Shown one piece after another: positions 11,851 to 22,751 of a stretch of 64,000 nt of DNA (position 1 is the first letter of the stretch; each line of letters opens with the position of its first letter). Below the pieces are notes generated by a model, which saw only the letters and a program-made list of their open reading frames with translations, did no database searches and was not told where the DNA came from. The translations under genes and the position numbers were made by a program. Source of the DNA: Tipula vernalis (lineage: Eukaryota; Arthropoda; Insecta; Diptera; Tipulidae); contig OY282559.1 in NCBI GenBank assembly GCA_958295665.1, positions 136,007,241 to 136,071,240 on the forward strand, written 5' to 3'.

Positions 11851-14415
11851 GTTAACGTGCAGTTTATGTACCTTTATGGATGTTTTGGGTCATACAAAAT
11901 ATTTGCGTGACCCGTCAAACGGTTTTTAAGAATTTTTCAAAATATCTCTACTGGAAACAATGGTGAAGGTGTTCGTTTGACGGCCATTGACACGCAATCG
12001 TAGAGATGGCTATACGCATATCTGAGTAAGCCATCGTATTATTTGTACCTTTAGGGATGTTTTGGGTCATACGAAATAATTGCGCGATCCGACGAGTGTG
12101 CTGTCGTATTGTATGTACCTTTAGGGATGTTAGGTCAGAGGTATTAAAGAAGAATGGTTTGGCTCGAGATTTGATGTTAACGACATGTTTCACCAACGGG
12201 ATAAAGAACAGTTGTTGATCGAAAACAAATATATTCTGTACATACTCTGTTGCTTTACCTATGGTTATTACATTATTATGAAGATCCCAACTAGAGCTAA
12301 TTTTAAAATAGGCGGCATTTGGACGCAATGGGTAGTGTAATAAGAAAACCGAAATGTCAACCGGAACACTACAGCAATAAAATATTGTATTATGCTTGTG
12401 TTGTAAAAATAGGAACGACAATTGTCCCAGTTGCTGAACTGATAACGAGCAAACACGACACTACGACTTTAATCTAAATTCTAATGAATTTTAAATCAGA
12501 AATGGCACACATTCTGAAATTGAATTACCCATTAATATATGTCGTAGATTGGACTTGGGCGTATATTCAAGCCATTTTCCAAACATTCAATAAAATGAGT
12601 ATATTCGATCACATGCATTCAATTGTATGGATAACAATAATGGTCCAACCAAAAGTAAGTACGGTATGGGTATTTATCTGTTGCACTCATTTTGTGAATA
12701 TTATAACGAGACAGATTAAAAATAAAATTCCTCAAGCTAGAACAAGGCTTAAAAAATTTTATTTTAGATATATTTTGTCTTGTATTAAATTGCGACACAC
12801 TGGATCAGACATATGCTTTGTTTGAAGTATACTGTATTGTCTGTACACATCAATACAATACCGAAGCTGTAAAGCAATCATTTAGCCAATTTACCTCTTT
12901 TGTGCGAAATATTTACGTCCAAGGAAATAGCACTAGAACCGATAAAGTTGATTTTCAATAACTTGAAGCGAGTAACCATAGATTTGAAAATTAGAAAGCT
13001 CATTACTCAAAAAGTCCTTTCTACAAAAAATTCCTCAATTTATATCAAAATACAGAAAATCTTTTTTTTTTGCCCGGAATTTTTTCTGTTTACAATGCAG
13101 CGGTATTTTGCTTACTCCGCTTTGGAGTAAATACTTCTCAAGATATATAAAATTACATGGCCGCATGTCCAATTCTAATGCGGAGTTGTCGTTTAATCAC
13201 GTCAATAATATTTACACTGAACATAAATACATGAGAATTGGGAGGTTCTTGGCTTTAAAGAAACTAAAGTCCGAGCTTCTGGAATACTAAATAGCATCGG
13301 TAACATGCATTAAGGCCAATGCCGATATCTCGAAAATATTTAGAATCTTCAATTCGGATGAAGAGCCAGTAGACCTAAAAAATTCAGGAAATTGGAATGA
13401 AAAAGTGCGGGTATATGAGTCCCCAAAACAAATCGGCAAACGCGTTTTAAAAAGATATTCCGCAAAAGAATTGTTTAACACATTATCATACCACTGAAGC
13501 TGACTTTTGCACAGTTTCGCCGACTACCAAACCGCTATCAACAAATGGATTTTCTTTTACAAATGAGAGTAATGTGAAAATTAACGTTTATTCGACCTGA
13601 GGATTCGTTTCATTAATACAAATAATTACTACAGTTTTAGCAGATTATAAGCATTTAAACTCTAAAATTAACTAAATTGACACAGAATTCTTTAATTTCT
13701 TAGAGCACTTTTGAAAATATGGAGCGGTTCGTTCTACATATATTAAACGAACTCATTTGATTTTAAAGTGTTTTAAAATAACCAATTTGTCTACAAACGT
13801 CGGACAAAGCTGTGTTCGTAATATTGCAAAATGTATCGAATATTTTTTATCCCGTTCCATTCAATTATAGTATAATTGCCCAAAATGCTTAAAACCACAC
13901 GAAAGAGACAGTTTTTATAGCCCAATTGACTACGGTAATTTCAAAGAAAGAGATCTTAATACAATTAGAGATTCGTTTAAATTTTATGGTTCAAATTTCA
14001 CTAATTCTAAATCGCCAATCGAAAATCCCGATGAACTACAACTTAAGATTCGGAATGGGTTTGCTGTAGTAGATGTTCAAGCACTGCCTCCCAATATAAG
14101 GTGCCATATAAAAATAAACGAAATTCAATCAGAGCTGAATTTTAGGTCCGCTAAGCTAAGTATTAAATGGTATTATTCACTAACAATATGCACACGTTTA
14201 TCGCGTTTATATTGGGACATTATACTGGATTCATAAAAAAAAAACCGGATCGTGAGAAATCCATTATGATTTATCCGAATCCATTATAGATACTAACGCG
14301 GGAACTAGAATTAATCCAGCATCTTTAGACAGTTGGCCGTAAAATGCCATTTAATTTGCTAAGGAACCAACATACACCAACTAACCAACATTGTATGTCA
14401 TAAACTTCACACTAG
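11851..14415 (+). mobile_element. MULE-like DNA transposon relic inserted in repeat R1
   Basis: The segment is bounded by a perfect 10-bp direct repeat, TAACTCAGAT (11841-11850 and 14416-14425). The homologous repeat at 58.9 kb has a single TAGCTCAGAT at the same place and lacks the insert. The inner ends share an imperfect inverted repeat (GTGCAGTTTATG near 11857; GTGAAGTTTATG on the opposite strand near 14410). A 9-11 bp target duplication is the hallmark of Mutator-like elements, and the enclosed transposase fragments fit that family. Confidence 0.6.
11868..12140 (+). repeat. internal repeats of the MULE-like element
   Basis: GTACCTTTA(T/G)GGATGTTTTGGG-like blocks, followed by TCATAC.AAATA.TTGCG, occur at about 11868 and 12048; a shorter third copy starts at about 12118. 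They lie just inside the left end, where transposase-binding repeats often sit, but they could also be degraded coding sequence. Confidence 0.55.
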
Positions 14416-14600
14416 TAACTCAGATTAAGCTTAAATTACGAGACCGTTTCAAATTTTCAAAACGGAACATTGCTAGGAAAATTTTAAGAAAAGGCAGTGA
14501 AAAAAGAAATTGCTTCTGTCGCAATCAATTAATCCATCAATGTGCGCCCAACAATTCCCTTCCGCCTGCTGAAGATGAATTTTTGAGTAGTTACACGTAG
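12316..14600 (+). pseudogene. MULE-like transposase relic
   Basis: One plus-strand frame runs 12316-12825 with a single stop at 12475-12477. It carries LDAMGSVIRKP, then ILYYACVVK, then IVPVAELITSKHD, PLIYVVDWTWAYIQAIFQTF and ICCTHFVNII. This order (D-A-T/M-G, a second D in a 'vvtDfs.A' block, then C..H) matches MULE-type DDE transposases. Later pieces fit the C-terminal half: LWSKYF at about 13120 with SNAELSFNHVNNIY, and YGNFKERDL near 13930. Several frame changes make it non-functional. The superfamily call is from motif order only; the last part may extend past the inferred right end. Confidence 0.55.
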
Positions 14601-15600
14601 CATGATTTCAAATATATAAAAGTGACTTTAGGTTCTAACAGACATTTAGATTTGTAGAAGAAAATTCACTAAGCTCATTTGAAATCAAAGCTTTCGATAT
14701 ATCAAACGATAACGATTTTAGGGTTTTCTGTGTTAATTTATTTGTAAGATTCGTTTTGCACAAAAAATTTACTCCCTTTACATTTCAAATTAAGGCTTTT
14801 GTAAAACAAATTTAGCCTTTTGCAAATTCAAGTTTTGATTAGAAAAGGTTTAATTTGATTTGTTAAAGGGGGCTAATACTAATCTGCTTTGGAAATTCGC
14901 ATTGTTTCCCGACTTCATATTCTCTTGTCTAGGATTCCATGTTTTGATCACTTTTTAAAATTTCTCGAGATGATTGCAGTTTAGCATGGAGATGTAATGC
15001 TTGATGTTCGAGACAACCAATTAAGAAAAAGTTAGGTTATATTAGATTTTCGAGTATATTTGAGATCGTCGGGTGTTTTTGATTGTTCGACGTTACTCTA
15101 GAATATTAGAGCCTATTGACAATATTGACGAAATGTATTGTAACAGTAAGTTACTTGATAAATAATTCGATATTTCTATGAATTTTCGGAATTTGCCGAA
15201 ATTTTCGTGGGTTTTCTACATTTATTTTCAACGCTTTCCGAAATAATGCCTTAATATCCCGATTTTGTGGTATTATTCGAAATTTTCGAAATCTAGATTC
15301 TCATAATTCATAGATTATTTTTTGAATAAGTTTTTGACATTTTTACAATTTTGGAGATTTTTGAATTTGGTATGGCAATGTTCAACACTTAATTTTGGGT
15401 TATGGGAACTTGCATTGTTACTAATATAAATCTAAATAGTGATATTTAAAAAGATTACTCAAGAATGTCCATGTTAGTTATATTTTAAATGGTAGTGATT
15501 ATAGGATTTCCTTTGATTTCTCATACTGCGGTTAAAACGACATTTGAGAACTTTCTAGAATAATTAACGACAATTTTATTTAATTTTAAGTTACCGGTAA
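14416..15600 (+). repeat. dispersed repeat R1, copy A, right part
   Basis: Matches 58917-60240 in order: CTCAGATTAA.CTTAAA, GAAA.TTTTAAGAAAA.GGCAGTG, TTTGAAATCAAAGCTTT, AAACGATAA.GATTTTA, a block rich in TTCG/AAATTTTCG, TATGGCAAT.TTC, and GAGAACTTTCTAGAATA near the end. Divergence is substantial, with many small indels. No coding signal was seen in the shared part. Confidence 0.75.
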
Positions 15601-16650
15601 AAACTTGTAAATTGAACGGTGTAAATTGAAAATCATAAAGATTACCGGTTAATGGTAAAGGATTTTATCAGTAGAGAATCTATCCTATTATCTCCACTGC
15701 ATATTAGTTGAGTTTTTTTACCACACTAACAGTCTGAAGGATACTGAGACCGAGACTTAGTCAGGAACTTAAATGCTTTTTAATTGTTTTAATTTTAACA
15801 CCTTAAAAATTCATAAGAAATATAAACGTGTAAAGTAGTTTACAATTTGAGCTCGTTTAGTGCAATTTCTTAAATCCTACACTCGTAATCATATAATTTT
15901 AATTAATGTGAGGTTTGATAATTGGAATAAATTAATTTTTAGTCAAATAAGAACGTCACACAGCTTCGTGTTAAAATAAAAGCTGTAACTGTTCAACTAT
16001 AGGAAAAAACATTTTTAGGGGCACAAGAAAAACTTTGCGGAGAAGGTGGGGTGTAAAATTGGTAGTTATTATGTACCCGCGAGAAATTTCATTCGACGAT
16101 TTTCTTTTTTCTTCTTCATTGGGGCTTTCAGAGCTACGATGAAAACGTGTCAACATAGAAACGGTTCTCGGCATATAAAATGACCCTTTATAATATTTGA
16201 GGATTTGCTAATGTTGGAATAATTGCGACTATCACTGATTTTTAGCACAAAAAATTAGAGCAGCCAAACCATTTGATAAGGAAGTTCGGTCCTCCACTCT
16301 CTATATGATTAGTGAAACAATTAATAACTAAACCACCTTGTTTATGAGGTAAATAATGGAGAACTTCATTTTTTCATTATTTCGAATTGGATTTGAATTT
16401 TTTTAAGTTTCTCGGTCAAATTTAGTACCGACTCAACATGAATTTTAAGAAAACTTAATTCTTAATCAAATGGTATCAGATCACGATTTGATCTAATTTC
16501 CATTTTTGTTTAAATGTTGGTCTAATAAAAACACTCGAAAAGCAAAGATTCCAAAAATTAATGAAATAAAATTGGTCGAGGAACAAGATTTAAATATTCT
16601 TATGAAGGTTCGAGAATTCTCTCGACAATAATTCCAGATAGCATCTCTAC
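15601..16650. other. no gene recognised
   Basis: AT-rich spacer between repeat R1 and the CACTA-like element. The 67-residue minus ORF at 15971-16174 has no recognisable feature. Confidence 0.4.
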
Positions 16651-16652
16651 TA

Positions 16653-16664
16653 CACTCAAAAAAA
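16653..16664 (+). repeat. left terminal inverted repeat of the CACTA-like element
   Basis: CACTC followed by seven A; it matches the right end read on the opposite strand (CACTC followed by eight A). Subterminal sequence contains AACAGTGT near 16686 and 16937, recurring as AACAGTGTTATAAAC at about 19706. Confidence 0.7.
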
Positions 16665-17073
16665 TTATTGTTATAAATTTTTAATAACAGTGTGATGAAT
16701 TTTATAAAGAAAATCTACTAATAAAATTGAATAAAAACTTTTTGAGATTTACAACTTTTTTTTTAAATAAAAATATTTTGAAGTTAAATTGATAAACGAA
16801 TCCCAAAAACTATATTTCAATTTAACCACATCGATTTAGTAGATTTTAAGTATAAAACTTTAATACTGTATTTGGTACATTCAACAAAAGAAGTTTTTAA
16901 TTTTATAACTACGATTCTCAATATAATCAAATTCAAAACAGTGTTGTAAAAATAGAAACAATTGCTATGAAAACCAAAATCCTTCGTTTTAATTCTACAT
17001 TATTATCAATTCCGTTTGTCAGCTAAACGTCAAAATAGATTTTGCATGTACGTTTAACAAACAGTTCACTAAA

Positions 17074-19516
17074 ATGGTGTTAAATTGTTTTAAGTGCAGT
17101 GTTCGGTTTATCGGGTTAGACAACTATATTAAACATTTAAAGTTGGCTCACGGTTTAACTGAAAATAGTCTTTATTATTGTACTTTAAATAATTGTGTTC
17201 AATCATTTAATTCTGTATATGTATTCACGCGTCATATGAAAAGAAAACATGCTATATCAGGAACAACTAATTTGAACTATACGTTAAACCTTGGAAATAT
17301 TGCAGAAGATACAGTTCCATTTCAAACAAATTTGGCGGAAAATTTAAAAATGGGGAATTGTGAGTTGAGTGCTGATAGAAATGAATGTGAGCCAAATGTT
17401 CAGAAAATAGTGCAAATCCCTGAAAAAATCGATTTGACCCAGAGTTGTTTGAAGTTTACGTTAAGCCTACATAATAATATCAATTTTACCCGAAAAAATG
17501 TGTTATATATCCAAAATAAGGTACAAGAATTTATCGTTTCACCTATTTTTCTTAATTTAAAAGAGTATCTTCGCGATTTGGATGTGGATGATGGCTTTAC
17601 GTACAGTGGAGTAATGAAAGGTGCCACCTTGACCGAAAACCCATTTAAAAAGTTTGACACGGAACATAAACTTTTCAAAACCTTGTATGAGCTTGATGTT
17701 TATAGACCTCCGAAATGTATAACAATAAATAACGAAGTTTCTGAAACTATATCGAATGGTGTTCCTAAGCTAGATGAAAAAAATTATAAAGCAGTGATTT
17801 TTCCGATAACAATTCAAATAAAAAAATATTTTGAGACAGAAAATATTTTTGATTTAACTATGAAAAATTACCAAAATCTATTGAAATTAGATTATTACGG
17901 CAACATAATAAATGGGCAAATTTGGAAAAATAAGATAAAAAACTATCGAAACAAAGTTGTTCTACCTTATGTGTTATATTTTGACGACTTTGAGGTGAAT
18001 AATCCCCTTGGATCACATGCTGGTACACACAAAATATTAGGATGTTATTACAATTTTCCAGTTATCCCTGATCACGAAAAAATCCAGATTGAACAATATA
18101 TTTTTAGCTGCTCTTTTTAAAAGTCGTGATGTTGACAGTTGTGGTAACGATGTGGCCTTGGTTGATCTTGTACGACAAATGAAAGAATTAGAAACACAAG
18201 GTATCGAAATACGTCAAGGAGAAAATAACATTAAAGTATATATTGTACTCGCGGGAATTACTGGAGATAATTTGGTACTAAACAAAATTTTAGGGTTTAC
18301 CAGCTCATTTTCAGCCAATTACTGCTGTAGAAGGTGTAAACGACGTAAAGATCACATACAAACTGATTTAGTTAAATATTCATCTTACTTACAAAATTAT
18401 GAAAACTATGAAATCGACTTACTATTAAATGATTCATCGAGAACAGGCATCGCAGAAACTTGTGTTTTTAACACTTTAAATAACTTTCATGTTTGTGACA
18501 ATGTTGTGTTTGACATTATGCATGATGTTTTTGAGGGAGTTGCTAAATATGATGTCTGCAAAATATTATCGTACTTCATTATTGAAAAAAAATGTTTTAC
18601 AATTGCTATGTTAAATTATAGAAAGCAAATGTTTAACTACGGCCCTACTGAAATAGGCAACATATCACAAGAAATTTCTTTAGCTCATCTAAAAAGCAAT
18701 ACCATAAAAATGACTGCTATAGAGATGATGACTTTCATTCATTTTTTACCACTAATGTTAATGGATATGATTCCTCGTAATGACCAAGTGGGAAAGTTTC
18801 TAATTACTTTAGTAAAACTTGTAGATATGATATTGAAACCCTCATTTAAAGAAACTGAAATTCAAAATCTTGAAAAAATAATATTTGAACATAACTCACA
18901 GTACACAAGTTTATTCGGTGAGACTCTTAAACCGAAATTCCATTTTTTGATTCATTACCCTAACGCAATACGGTGTAACGGGCCTTTAAAACCACTATGG
19001 TGTATGTGTTTTGAAACAAAACACAAGATTTTAAAATCGTATGCTTATGCCACAATGTCAAGAAGGAATATCGCTCTATCTATTGGAATTAAAATGAGTT
19101 TGCAGTTTTCTTATATGCTCATTAACCAAAGTTTTTTTCAAGACCCATTGGCTTACGAAATATTACATACAGATTCAATACCATCAGAATTTATTGTAAT
19201 TTCGGCGGACATGCAATTATTAAGGTCGTGTTCTTGGAATGGCATCCTGTATAAAAAAGGTTATTTTCTGACTATCTTATCAGAAATTCTAAATTTATTT
19301 GAAATTGATTGTATAGCTAAGCAAAATAATCTAAACATAGTCCTACTATGTAACAAATGGGAAATTATTAATTTTGATTATGAAATTCAAAGCTATCTAG
19401 TGCGTCCAACCAATGAAAAGGTCCTAAAACTTATTACAGATTTTAATGTAAATCCAATACATTTATACTATACGCCGAACGGTGATAAGGTCATTCGACT
19501 AAAGCATTTCTTCTAA
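17074..19516 (+). CDS. CACTA-like transposase with N-terminal C2H2 zinc fingers, one frameshift
   Basis: The start ATG is in AAAATGG context. The first frame (17074-18120) opens with two C2H2-type fingers: CFKC with H-x4-H at residues 5-26, then YYCTLNNC with HMKRKH. The second frame (18089-19516) carries a CCRRC knuckle, VFDIMHDVFEGV (a likely catalytic-acid block), and FHFLIHYPN with GPLKPLWCMCFETKHK. These match the transposase_21 and DUF4218-like parts of CACTA transposases. Homology passes between frames at an A6 run (18077-18082): one extra A breaks the ORF, either by real mutation, assembly error or, less likely, programmed frameshifting. The product would cut and join element ends in the nucleus. 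A polyadenylation signal AATAAA lies at 19672. Confidence 0.75.
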
Positions 19517-19972
19517 TTTTCTATAATTTTCAACCAAAGATTATGTTAAAAATACATAACCACAAAAAATATAAAAATTTGTGTTAAACATATTTTCATA
19601 TAAATTTATGAATTGCAATATTGTTGTTGTGAAAGTGAAAACAGTCCGGTTTTATAAATTATAACATATTAAATAAAAACAAAACTTTTTTAGTGTAAAT
19701 AATAACAGTGTTATAAACTCTACTAAATAAATTATGATGTTCTCTCTCTATATATCCGTTACAAAGAGAAAATAATACATGCATCATAATTCATTATATT
19801 TTTCATTAACGTGTGGATCTGTAAACTGTAAAGTCGAAATAAAATTCAAGGAAAAGATCATCGTTCAGCGTGAATTTTCAGTTTCTTTGCATATACATAA
19901 AAAAATATTTAATTTTACTAAAATTTAAAGAATAAGTGATTATTTAAGGCAAAGTCATAAGTGATTATTAAG
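19517..19972. other. intergenic region between the two transposon genes, with hairpin
   Basis: Holds the AATAAA of the transposase gene (19672), an AACAGTGTTATAAAC motif resembling the left subterminal region, and an inverted repeat ATTATGATG (about 19731) / CATCATAAT (about 19795) with CT-rich and AG-rich inner flanks that can extend the stem. It probably includes the promoter of the downstream gene; no TATA box can be assigned with confidence in such AT-rich sequence. Confidence 0.5.
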
Positions 19973-22113
19973 ATGTCAACAAATACAACTGAATCATTGG
20001 AACAGGATAATGGAGAAAGTAGTATAGACCACGCGGTAGATCATTTGGATGGATCTAATAATGAAGCATATGTAGGAAGAAATTGGATTTGTAGTTTAGA
20101 TAATAATGTGATTCAACAAATTAATATTAAGGAGAGCACCGTTATCAATTTAAAAGAATTGATAGTTGAGAAATGGAATATGGAAGAAGAAGTGCTTCAG
20201 AAACTTTTACGTAAGTAAATCTTGTTCTTAAGTATTTACTGATTAACTTAATTTGTGTAAAATATTTTTTTAAACTTATTTCAGTTAAAAGATGTTCGCT
20301 ACACACTTTAAAAGTAATGAATTATGAAGATGTAAAAATAATATTTCCAGACGAGGAAATCGGGTATCGCATCGATTTCATCAGTAATCTAACTGAATGG
20401 AGAACTACAATGGTAACTACTATATTTTTATAAAAGTTCTATAGTTCTATTCTACCAAAAAACACCTCCATTCTCAGTTTGGTTCTGCATTTTTTCGTGC
20501 ATTTTGATCGATCTTTTTAGGCATATGAAAACTTTTTTCTGAACGTTTATAAATTGATAAATTATATTTCTAATTAGGGATTAGATTGTGATAATTTACA
20601 AAACACTTCAGTTCAAAAGGCTTGTAGTGGTTCTACGGACACCATTTCTAACTGTTCCAACTGGTCATCTACAACAAGTGGCTGGAGCGGAAATACATCT
20701 GATTTACAATCAGTTAACGATTTTTTGGAAAATTTTACAACAAGTACAATTATTGGGCGCTCTCTTGTAGAATTCTACAATAACAATAAAAACAATTTTG
20801 ATGAGTATCACAGAAAAACCTTTGTGGATAACTTCATTAAACTATTTATTACCAAATATCAACGAAGGATGACAAATAAAGAAATCGAGGAAACTTCTAA
20901 ATTAATAAAAAGTAAATTTCCTAATGAGAATATTGTAAGTAGAGATATTATGTACACAAGTTTTTTTTTATGATTGTTGAAGTATCTGTTTATTTCAAAG
21001 GAGCTTTGGTACATCCCAAGAAATGGAAAGAAAAACGCTCGTGGGCTCTTATACGACAAAAATGTCAACGAAACATCTAAATTAAGGAAACTCAGCATCT
21101 TAAATTGTGCGAGACCAAAAACAAACTCGCCTCAAAGCGCAACAAATTCCAATTTTGAAAACTTAATTAATTCAAGTTGTGAAGGAAGTAGCATAGATAA
21201 TGCTGACAATGGTATGTATTAACATTACAGTAAAAAATGAAAATATATCATTAACGTGCGATTTGAATTACAAATGTAGAAACGAACAGAATGTGGTTAA
21301 AGCACAACATCGAACCTTGGGCCGACATAACAGAGCGTTGGCGGTTGACTTTTAATTACCGAAGAAAAGTCATTTTGAAATCAAATACAGGAGAAATAAT
21401 ACAAATGTGGCCATTATTCTGCAACTCTTTAGGCCATAATTTAATGGAAATAGATTTTTACCTACTGTTTCCTGGCAAGGAAAACAATTTCCTTAATAAC
21501 TGGAATGAGTATAAGCGTAAAGCTAAAACAATATTCAAAACTATAAAAAATAAAGCGGTTAAGAAAGAGTTTGATAAGTGGGACGATGAAATTATTATTA
21601 ATTTTTTAAAAAAGGATTCGTAAAATAATGCTTTTTGTTTTCTTAGGAAACCAGGATTACTTATCAATCATCCTTCTAGCCGGGCTTCTAAAACCAAAAA
21701 AAATATCCATAAAAAAAAATATTTGGCAGCCATCCATCACCGATGCCCAACTAAGTGTAATTGGACACGTAACAACCCAAAATGAAATTCATGGAACCTT
21801 ATGTAAAATGAGAGAGAAATATTTGACTCTAAATATGACGATGCAGCCAGTAATTGTGGCAGTTGGAAATAACCTAAACAATCTACAGGACATTTACGTA
21901 TTTTTTGATTTCATCAAATTTAAACTGCCCACAATTCCGAAAGCTGTAGACGTAATTTTTAAAATATATCAAATTTTTAATTTAAAATACCATCATGAAT
22001 CTGAGCTCATTTGGACTTTCATTCAGCAGTATTTGTACGACATCTATTTGCCAACTGATACAAAGGCATCCAGTTTATCAGGTGTAATTTTTGAATTTCA
22101 GAAACAAAGTTAA
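19973..22113 (+). CDS. CACTA-like accessory protein, six exons, SAM-like N-terminal region
   Basis: Exons inferred from GT-AG sites and continuing frame: 19973-20210, 20285-20412, 20578-20934, 21001-21211, 21280-21619, 21647-22113. All have consistent phase except a one-base conflict in exon 6 at an A9 run (21711-21719), after which the downstream frame clearly carries the protein. Early exons give a SAM-like fold signature (NYEDVKIIFP, then IGYRIDFISNL). Exons 3-4 give FIKLFITKYQRR, IKSKFPNENI and ELWYIPRNG. Exon 5 has WRLTFNYRRKVI and a GHNLMEIDFYLLFPG block. Exon 6 has WQPSITDAQ, MQPVIVAVGNNL, KAVDVIFKIY and ELIWTFIQQYLYDIYLP. Similar proteins accompany related transposases in animals. Function unknown; a DNA-binding helper role (TnpA-like) is my inference. 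AATAAA at 22156. Confidence 0.7.
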
Positions 22114-22299
22114 AAATTTATGTACATTAAGACATAATTTGTAATTTGGGATACGAAATAAAATGGAATTTATGTTTAAGTTTTGAGTTGAAATTTTTGT
22201 ATTATTTTTATTTATTTAATAAAAATTTAATGAAAATAATCGAACCTACCTCACAAATTTTGATGATCCAAATTAAATATTAAATTCATCACAATTTCG

Positions 22300-22455
22300 G
22301 TTGTAAAATGTATAACACATATTATGTTGTAAAAAGTATAAGCGCTTTCGGCATAAAATACATAACAATTTTGGTCGTACATTCTACTCCTATAATATTT
22401 TTCGTTGTAAAATGTATAACACACTCGTTGTAGAAAGAATAAGCGACTTAGATTA
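22300..22455 (+). repeat. subterminal repeats inside the right end of the CACTA-like element
   Basis: Four to five copies of a TTGTA.AA.GTATAA motif: GTTGTAAAATGTATAACACA at 22300 and about 22404 (identical), TTGTAAAAAGTATAAGCG (22327), TTGTAGAAAGAATAAGCG (22428), plus a weaker one at 22353. Spacing is about 25-50 bp. CACTA elements characteristically carry subterminal transposase-binding repeats. Confidence 0.65.
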
Positions 22456-22736
22456 AACAAAAAGTGCTGTTTTTGAATTAATTACAATCAATAGTTTGAA
22501 TCAACTCTGATTATGGATAAAAAATAAAAATAATCTATGAAATTAACTACTTTATACGTTAGAAATTCGAAATGCGTGGTAATAAAATTAAATACTTTTC
22601 TGATGTATATTAATACTAATATATGTGATTAAATTTAAAAATTTTAAATTATAAAAATTATGACACTAATTTATTGACTAATTTTTATAACAAGTTTTAG
22701 TTGATAATAAAACGAAATTTTTAGTTTTTACTAAAA

Positions 22737-22749
22737 TTTTTTTTGAGTG
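22737..22749 (-). repeat. right terminal inverted repeat of the CACTA-like element
   Basis: T8 followed by GAGTG; reverse complement of the left end, followed by TA as on the left side. Confidence 0.7.
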
Positions 22750-22751
22750 TA

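Larger units (their letters stand above)
16653..22749 (+). mobile_element. CACTA-like (CMC superfamily) DNA transposon, 6.1 kb
   Basis: Left end CACTCAAAAAAATT (16653) and right end AATTTTTTTTGAGTG (22749) are inverted repeats with CACTC/GAGTG tips. Both are flanked by TA (16651-16652 and 22750-22751), a probable 2-bp target duplication; the outer bases AC/GT also mirror each other. Between them lie a zinc-finger DDE-type transposase gene and a second spliced gene on the same strand, with short repeats inside both ends. CACTA, Mirage and Chapaev elements share CACT-type tips and short target duplications. Family placement is by ends plus transposase motifs. Confidence 0.75.

Noticed and set aside
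11948..12456. Minus-strand ORFs (157 and 62 residues)
   Set aside because: The plus strand carries the DATG-type transposase blocks over the same interval; the minus ORFs lack family motifs.
20935..21000. In-frame TGA at 20971 as selenocysteine or a pseudogene stop
   Set aside because: GTAAGT and a terminal TTTCAAAG bracket it; removing the 66-bp intron keeps the frame and restores family-like sequence order on both sides.
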